Positions 51,501-60,500 of a stretch of 64,000 nucleotides of DNA are shown here, piece after piece; position 1 is the stretch's first letter; every line of letters begins with the position of its first letter. Under the pieces are notes generated by a model. That model was not told the DNA's origin. It made no database searches and saw only the letters and a program-made list of their open reading frames with translations. Source of the stretch: Neoarius graeffei (taxonomy: Eukaryota; Chordata; Actinopteri; Siluriformes; Ariidae); the NCBI RefSeq assembly GCF_027579695.1, contig NC_083571.1:72820779-72884778 (forward strand). Reading direction: 5' to 3'. Position numbers and translations under genes: made by a program.

Positions 51501-54500
51501 GTGGACAGATGAAGCGGCTCTGTATCGATACAAATATAATGCGCATGCGCAAAGTCGCACACCTCAATCGATGTCTTCGCTGAATAAAATAGTGAAGAAC
51601 GGAGATTCGTTTGTTTCTTTCTCAACTGCCTCGCGCGTTTTATACGATTCGACTGAATAAATGACCACCAGAAATACAGACTGTACATTGACAACAAAAA
51701 GCACACACACGTTGTTTCATCTGCCATATTCTCGGAAGGAAGTTACTCGGTAACCACGGAAACATTTCGCGCACGCGCATTTCAACTACCGTGAAAGAAA
51801 ACCGCAAACATTTCTCGCTAGTGTGGACAGATGCACTAAACTGTACCGGTATACTTTGTATCGATACAGTTATACCACTTTCGTACCGGTATAAGTGTGA
51901 ACACAGCATTCTAAGTCCTTTTGGCCAGAGTTGGGCACAGATGTGCTTGCTGTTCTGAGAGATAGTATTGCCAAGGGGAAGCTGCCACTGAGCTGCCGTA
52001 GAGCAGTGCTCACTTTGCTGCCAAAAAAGGGAGACTTGACAGACATAAGATCATGGAGGCCGGTGTCAGTCCTCTGTTCTGAATATAAACTGCTTTCTAA
52101 AGTTTTAGCAAATAGATTGGGGGAGATTTTGGAGCAGGTAGTCCACCCTGACCAGACCTACTGCGTGCCAGGCAAACTGATTCACAATAATATTTCCTTC
52201 ATTAGAGATGTTTTTTATATTGCCAATTCTTTTAGCCTTGATTTTGGTGTGGTTTCAATTGACCAAGAAAAAGCTTTTGATAGGGTTGAGCATAGTTATT
52301 TGTGGAATAAAATTGTTGTCAGCCTTTGGTTTCAGTCCAAATTTTATTTGTATGCTTAAAGCATTGTATTGTGACATTGAAAGTATTCTCAAAGTTAATG
52401 GTGACTTGTGTGCTCCTTTTAAAGTATACAGACGTGTCCGTCAAGGATGTCCCTTGTCGGGTATGCTGTACAGTTTGGCTATTGAGCCTCTCCTAGCAAG
52501 ACTGAGGAGGGATATTGTGGGGGTGAAAATCCCTAACTGTGATGAAGTTTTTAAATTGTCAGCTTATGCTGGCGATGTGGCTGTCCTCATTAAAGGTCAG
52601 AGAGATATTGACACACTTTTAAAAATTTGTGATGAATTTAAAGTTGTTTCTTCAGCAAAAGTGAATTGGTCAAAAAGCATAGCCTTGCTGGTTGGGAGAT
52701 GGGTGAATGGCGAACGTTGTTTGCCTGATGGATTATTTTGGAATGGGGTGGGTTTAAATACCTGGGTGTTTTCTTAGGTGGTGATGTTTTCATTCAAAAG
52801 AATTTTGAAGGGGGTGGTTGAAAAAGTTAAAGGTCGTCTGGAGAAATGGACATTTCTTTTTACAACACGGATTCCAAAAAAGTTGGGACAAAGTACAAAT
52901 TGTAAATAAAAACGGAATGCAATAATTTACAAATCTCAAAAACTGATATTGTATTCACAATAGAACATTGAGGGTAACAATAGTCTTGAATTTCCTCCAT
53001 TTGTACACAATCGGTCTGACTGTCAATTGGTGGAGTCCAAACTCTTTAGAGATGGTTTTGTAACCTTTTCCAGCCTGATGAGCATCAACGCCTTTTTTGA
53101 GGCCCTCAGAAATCTCCTTTGTTTATGCCATGATACACTTCCACAAACATGTGTTGTGAAGATCAGACTTTGATAGATCCCTGTTCTTTAAATACAACCC
53201 CAATTCCAAAAAAGTTGGGACAAAGTCTCATCTCATTATCTCTAGCCGCTTTATCCTTCTATAGGGTCGCAGGCAAGCTGGAGCCTATCCCAGCTGACTA
53301 TGGGCGAAAGGCGGGGTACACCCTGGACAAGTCGCCAGGTCATCACAGGGCTGACACACAGACACAGACAACCATTCACACTCACATTCACACCTACGGT
53401 CAATTTAGAGTCACCAGTTAACCTAACCTGCATGCCTTTGGACTGTGGGGGAAACCGGAGCACCCGGAGGAAACCCACACGGACATGGGGAGAACATGCA
53501 AACTCCACACAGAAAGGCCCTCACCGGCCACGGGGCTCGAACCCGGACCTTCTTGCTGTGAGGCAACAGCGCTAACCACTACACCACCGTGCCGCCCTTG
53601 GGACAAAGTACAAATTGTAAATAAAAACGTAATGCAAAAATTTACAAATCTCAAAAACTGATATTGTATTCACAATAGAACATAGACAACATATCAAATG
53701 TCGAAAGTGAGACATTTTGAAATTTCATGCCAAATATTGGCTCATTTGAAATTTCATGACAGCAACACATCTCAAAAAAGTTGGAACAGGGGCAATAAGA
53801 GGCTGGAAAAGTTAAAGGTACAAAAAAGGAACAGCTGGAGGACCAAACTGCAACTCATTAGGTCAATTGGCAATAGGTCATTAACATGACTGGGTATAAA
53901 AAAAGCATCTTGGAGTGGCAGCGGCTCTCAGAAGTAAAGATGGGAAGAGGATCACCAATCCCCCTAATTCTGCGCAAACAAATAGTGGAGCAATATCAGA
54001 AAGGAGTTTGACAGTGTAAAATTGCAAAGAGTTTGAACATATCATCATCTACAGTGCATAATATCAAAAGATTCAGAGAACCTGGAAGAATCTCTGTGCG
54101 TAAGGGTCAAGGCCGGAAAACCATACTGGGTACCCCTGATCTTCGGGCCCTTAGACGGCACTGCATCACATACAGGCATGCTTCTGTATTGGAAATCACA
54201 AAATGGGCTCAGGAATATTTCCAGAGAACATTATCTGTGAACACAATTCACCGTGCCATCCGCCGTTGCCAGCTAAAACTCTATAGTTCAAAGAAGAAGC
54301 CGTATCTAAACATGATCCAGAAGCGCAGACGTCTTCTCTGGGCCAAGGCTCATTTAAACTGTTCTGTGGTCAGACGAATCAAAATTTGAAGTTCTTTATG
54401 GAAATCAGGGACGCCATGTCATTCGGACTAAAGAGGAGAAGGACGACCTAAGTTGTTATCAGCGCTCAGTTCAGAAGCCTGCATCTCTGATGGTATGGGG

Positions 54501-57500
54501 TTGCATTAGTGCGTGTGGCATGGGCAGCTTACACATCTGGAAAGACACCATCAATGCTGAAAGGTATATCCATGTTCTAGAGCAACATATGCTCCCATCC
54601 AGATGACGTCTCTTTCAGGGAAGACCTTGCATTTTCCAACATGACAATGCCAAACCACATATTGCATCAATTACAGCATCATGGCTGCGTAGAAGAAGGG
54701 TCCGGGTACTGAACTGGCCAGCCTGCAGTCCAGATCTTTCACCCATTGAAATTCTTTTTTCAAACTTTCCTGATTGCTATCAAAACGAACAAAACTTCCG
54801 GCTTGATTAAAGAGGGCGCGCGCGTCTTTTGACAATCCCTGTGTCCGAAATTGCTCGCTACTCACTATATAGGGCACTGTATAGTGGAGACGCCATTTTG
54901 TAGTGCTGTCCATGCTGAAAGAAATCAAATTAAAAGTCTCAAATTTGATTTAATTAAAGACAGCAGCAAAGAAGAAAGTATTCAGCCTTGATTTAAAAAG
55001 AACTGAAAGCTGCAGGTACTTCCATATCTTGGCAGGCTGAGTGGTATGCTGGGGCACCTCTTGCCAGCAGACCAGGATATCCAGAGGGAACTTGTGTGGT
55101 TCAGTGTTGGCCTGACCATCCCCAGCTTTAAGGAGGGAGAGAGCATCGTGGAGTGGTGGGGTCATGTCTTCGACAAACCAGACAAGTACCCCTCCCTGGG
55201 TGCACTGGTTGTGTTGCCACTCCATCTTTCATGGACCTAGAGTCGAGTCCTCATTTAGTCTGATGAATGATGTAATTGATCAAAGGAGTGGCAACATGAA
55301 TGTGGAAACATTTAATGCAATACAGACGGTCAAGTACACGCTGATGTCCAGGGGGAAGACAGCTATGCAGCTCTTTAGAAGGGAGGACGTGAAGTTTGGG
55401 GAAGTGGACAGAACATTGTGCAAGAACATTAACTCTGCAGCAGCCACATACAAACACCAGCAGAGGGTGAACAAGGAGGAAAAGCAGCAGCAGCAGAGCA
55501 AGTATGGCTTTCAAGCAACTTGCAGTGCTCAGCAAGCCAAGAAACAGACTGCTGAAGGAGAGAAGTGGGCAAGGCTGAAACATGTGGCAACTCAGCGAAA
55601 GCGGGCCATGGAGACACTGGTGGTCCAGGCAAATAACAGGAAAAAAATGATCACTATTCCTTGTGTGTTCTCCACTTTCTTCGTTCTATTATTCACATTT
55701 TTTTCCAGGGCATAATTTCACTATAACTACATGTATTTGTACTGTATGTCCTTGTGTAAATGTCAATACAGTATACTTAGTAAGGAGGCTATAATATTTA
55801 TTCTGGGGGAGGACCCCCCCCCAAACAAAATAAACAACACCAGAGGCCACGTCACCACTCGCGCACCCTTCTCACCTTTTTCACCCCTGACCCGTTTTCA
55901 TGCCTGATTTTTCCTTTAAGTTATGAACAAGCACAGCTTTTGTAATTCTACATCAAGTTTACACACATGGGTCAGAAACGACCCGCATGCATTTACTACA
56001 GCGTTTGGTGGGAACTGTGAATTGTGCTTGTCAGACATTTCACAGCTCAGCACAGCGCCCTTTGCCCATCTAATACATGTAAGTAATGTTTTTCAATTGT
56101 TCTAACATTATCTTAGAAAAAAATTGATTAGGTTACCTTGAGAGTGAGTAGATTACTTGTCAGAAAGTTACAAGTAATTACTACTAGCTACCTAGCTGTT
56201 GACACATTCTACATAGTTAGCTAATTTTATTGTAGTTGGCTTAGCTAACTACATAGTTAATAAATAAATAACTGTCCCCATTCACTGCTAAAGTAATTAC
56301 TTGAAACAAATTATTATTATAATAGTACTTTAAGACATTTAATTTTAAATCACACTTGGATGACCCATATGTAGTAATATAAAAAGTATTTTTGTTCATA
56401 AAGTAGGAAAGAAAAAATTGAATTAATGATTTGTGGTAATTAAAAACAAGATATTTAAAGAATACTTGGAATATTCAATCATAAAATAAATTGATTTCAA
56501 AAGATAGAGCAAAGAAAAACTCAGTCAGCATGAAATAACCTGGAAAATGAAGACGGGTCATTTTTGACCCATGTTGTGCATTAGAAGGGGTGTGCATATG
56601 TTTTGCATCAAAGGGTTAAACTTTCTGCTTGGGCAAGCAAAGATGGCGATATATGTTAGTCGTAAAAGGAGAGTTGAACAGGATTTAAATGTTGATCTCT
56701 TGATGGTGTTTTCTACTCTTGTAAGATGTCGTATTTTGATTGATTATTTTTATAAATCTATGAAGATGTTTGATGTATTTTGAAGAAAGATGGTGCTACA
56801 ACATGTGTGCTGTTGAAAGCGACAAGCTACAGATTGCACATTTAAAAAAAATAGACTTTTTTTTTCCTTTTTTCTTTTACATTTTGAATATAGTGCCAAG
56901 TTGATTTTGATGTTTTTTTTAAGATTGTAACAAAGGGATCTTGAAAATTTCAAAATTCTCTCTCTCCCCCCTCTGCCTCTCTCTCTCTCTCCCATATTAC
57001 ACATGCCACTCCTGAGATACCAGTGATGCTGGCTTTTCCTGCTCTTTGGACCTGCCTGATCCATCCTGATGGCATACTTCTGACTGATGTTCTCATCACA
57101 TCACTCCTGTGGAGGACAGCCCCATATGGATAAAGATAAACTTGGAAGATGACTTTTTTGACAATTAATACAAACAGCTTTGCTATGATTGTAGTCCTCC
57201 ACCATCACCATGATAACTTTAGGACTGCAGTTTTCATGAACACTTTTACACTCAAGTCTCCATCAGTGAACAGTTGAGAACTTCAACAAAACAGACTTCA
57301 TATTAAAACTATAATGAATTTCCTGGTTGCACAGTTGTACTTTGTGACTCTGTAGGACACAGTTATAGAAATGAGTTATTTATAATCACACCATCTGTTA
57401 TCACCCCGATGAGGATGGGTTCCCTTTTCAGTCTCGTTCCTCTCAAGATTTCTTCCTCATGTTGTCTCAGGGAGTTTTTCCTTACTACTGTCACCACAGG

Positions 57501-60500
57501 CTTGATCATTAGGGAGAAATTCATGACGTTATATTTTTTTTATAAAGCTGCTTTGCAACAATGTCTATGGGTAAAAGCACTAGACAAATAAAACTAACTT
57601 GACTATTATAGCTCAAACCACTCCCAGCACATTATGTCAACAGGGAAACCCCTCCCAGTACTGGTATGTTACCTCATAACCTAAACCCCTATTGATACAT
57701 TGCATTGCATAAGTTGGAGCCTTTGAGGAAAGTAAATACAACACACAAAATCATAGTTTTTGAGCTTGTGCATAAAACAGCTTGAAAATTAAAAAAAAAA
57801 TTCAGTGATTTTGCCAGTACAGTGTAATGACCTAATTTGTGTACTTGTCAGTAATACAGTAAATTGATGTAATGGCTCCTGAGTGGCACAACAGAAAAGC
57901 ATATTCAAATCCTGTTACCACAGTCATCCAAGGCCAGGAGCCAAGGGTGCAAAATGTGCAGTGCTCTTTAGGTGGGAGGGGCATACTCTCTCTCCTGTCA
58001 ATCTCTCTCAATGAGCGCTTGTATGTGGGATGGGGCAGATAGTGCTTTCCTCCAAGCATACTGAATTGCATAAACAGCAGCTCCAAAAAAAGATCCAGAA
58101 GTCCTCTCAGAGGAAGCACGTTAGCCTTTAGTTGGTAGCTTTCATGTACAACCCCGATTCCAAAAAAGTTGGGACAAAGTACAAATTGTAAATAAAAACG
58201 GAATGCAATGATGTGGAAGATTCAGAATTCCATATTTTATTCAGAATAGAACATAGATGACATATCAAATGTTTAAACTGAGAAAATGCATCATTTAAAG
58301 AGAAAAATTAGGTGATTTTAAATTTTATGACAACACATCTCAAAAAAGTTGGGACAAGGCCATGTTTACCACTGTGAGACATCCCCTTTTCTCTTTACAA
58401 CAGTCTGTAAACGTCTGGGGACTGAGGAGACAAGTTGCTCAAGTTTAGGGATAGGAATGTTAACCCATTCTTGTCTAATATAGGATTCTAGTTGCTCAAC
58501 TGTCTTAGGTCTTTTTTGTTGTATCTTCCGTTTTATGATGCGCCAAATGTTTTCTATGGGTGAAAGATCTGGACTGCAGGCTGGCCAGTTCAGTACCCGG
58601 ACCCTTCTTCTATGTAGCCATGATGCTGTAATTGATGCAGTATGTGGTTTGGCATTGTCATGTTAGAAAATGCAAGGTCTTCCCTGAAAGAGACCTCGTC
58701 TGGATGGGAGCATATGTTGCTCTAGAACCTGGATATACCTTTCAGCATTGATGGTGTATTTCCAGATGTGTAAGCTGCCCATGCCACACACACTAATGCA
58801 ACCCCATACCATCAGAGATGCAGGCTTCTGAACTGAGCGCTGATAACATCTTGGGTCGTCCTTCTCCTCTTTAGTCCGAATGACACGGCATCCCTGATTT
58901 CCATAAAAAACTTCACATTTTGAGTCGTCTGACCACAGAACAGTTTTCCACTTTGCCACAGTCCATTTTAAATGAGCCTTGGCCCAGAGAAGACGTCTGC
59001 GCTTCTGGATCATGTTTAGATATGGCTTCTTCTTTGAACTATAGAGTTTTAGCTGGCAACGGCGGATGGCACAGTGAATTGTGTTCACAGATAATATTCT
59101 CTGGAAATATTCCTGAGCCCATTTTGTGATTTCCAATACAGAAGCATACCTGTATATGATGCAGTGCCGTCTAAGGGCCCGAAGATCACGGGCACCCGGT
59201 ATGGTTTTCCGGCCTTGACCCTTAAGCACAGAGATTCTTCCAGATTCTCTGAATCTTTTGATGATATTATGCACTGTACATCATGATATGTTCAAACTCT
59301 TTGCAATTTTACACTGTCAAACTCCTTTCTGATATTGCTCCACGATTTGTCGGTGCAGAATTAGGGGGATTGGTGATCCTCTTCCCATCTTTACTTCTGA
59401 GAGCTGCTGCCACTCCAAGATGCTCTTTTGATACCCAGTCATGTTAATGACCTATTGCCAGTTGACCTAATGAGTTGCAATTTGGTCCTCCAGCTGTTCC
59501 TTTTTTGTACCTTTAACTTTTCCAGCCTCTTATTGCCCCTGTCCCAACTTTTTTGAGATGTGTTGCTGTCATGAAATTTCAAATGAACCAATATTTGGCA
59601 TGAAATTTCAGAATGTCTCACTTTCGACATTTAATATGTTGTCTATGTTCTATTGTGGGCGGCACGGTGGTGTAGTGGTTAGCGCTGTCGCCTCACAGCA
59701 AGAAGGTCCTGGGTTCGAGCCCCGGGGCCGGCGAGGGCCTTTCTGTGCGGAGTTTGCATGTTCTCCCCGTGTCCGCGTGGGTTTCCTCCGGGTGCTCCGG
59801 TTTCCCCCACAGTCCAAAGACATGCAGGTTAGGTTAACTGGTGACTCTAAATTGACCGTAGGTGTGAATGTGAGTGTGAATGGTTGTCTGTGTCTATGTG
59901 TCAGCCCTGTGATGACCTGGCGACTTGTCCAGGGTGTACCCCGCCTTTCGCCCGTAGTCAGCTGGGATAGGCTCCAGCTTGCCTGCGACCCTGTAGAAGG
60001 ATAAAGCGGCTAGAGATAATGAGATGAGATGAGATGTTCTATTGTGAATACAATATCAGTTTTTGAGATTTGTAAATTATTGCATTCCGTTTTTATTTAC
60101 AATTTGTACTTTGTCCCAACTTTTTTGGAATCAGGGTTGTAATAGGGGAGAGCTGATTGGTGGCTGGGAAATGGCAAATTGGGGAGAAACTAGGGGAAAA
60201 TATTTAAAAAGATTAAATACTGAGAATGTAATTCCAGGATGTAATGTCATCTCAGATTCGACATACCTGAATTGAAGGTTTCAGTCCAATCCAGAATGGC
60301 ATCCAGACCCTGCTTCATGATGTTGAAGATGTCTGCTCTGACAACGCCTTGTGGCTGTGGCCCAACTTCGATAGCTGAGGAATCATGACCCCAAAACACA
60401 GTCAACAGAATTGCATAACAAGCTATGTTATAGAATTATACAGCTATGGACCTGCTCCATGGAACACACACTTACAGATGCCATACTTTGCAACAGACTC

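Larger units (their letters stand above)
53195..54757 (+). mobile_element. Tc1-like family b, copy 2, 3'-truncated
   Basis: It begins CAACCCCAATTCC after TA. The inverted repeat is split by a Mermaid SINE. It ends abruptly after the codons for SPIE, with no right inverted repeat. Confidence 0.88.
58149..60139 (-). mobile_element. Tc1-like transposon family b, copy 3
   Basis: The ends CAACCCCGATTCCAAAAAAG and GGAATCAGGGTTG have TA on both sides (58147-58148, 60140-60141). The transposase is on the minus strand. A Mermaid SINE lies in the right inverted repeat. Confidence 0.95.
57873..60200 (+). mobile_element. tRNA-derived SINE (second family) split by Tc1 copy 3
   Basis: The head GGCTCCTGAGTGGCACAACAG is A-box-like and CAAATCCTG B-box-like. 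The body runs to 58148 and resumes at 60142 with GGGGAGAGCTGATTGGTGG and AATTGGGGAGAAACTAG. TA flanks the insertion. Confidence 0.6.
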
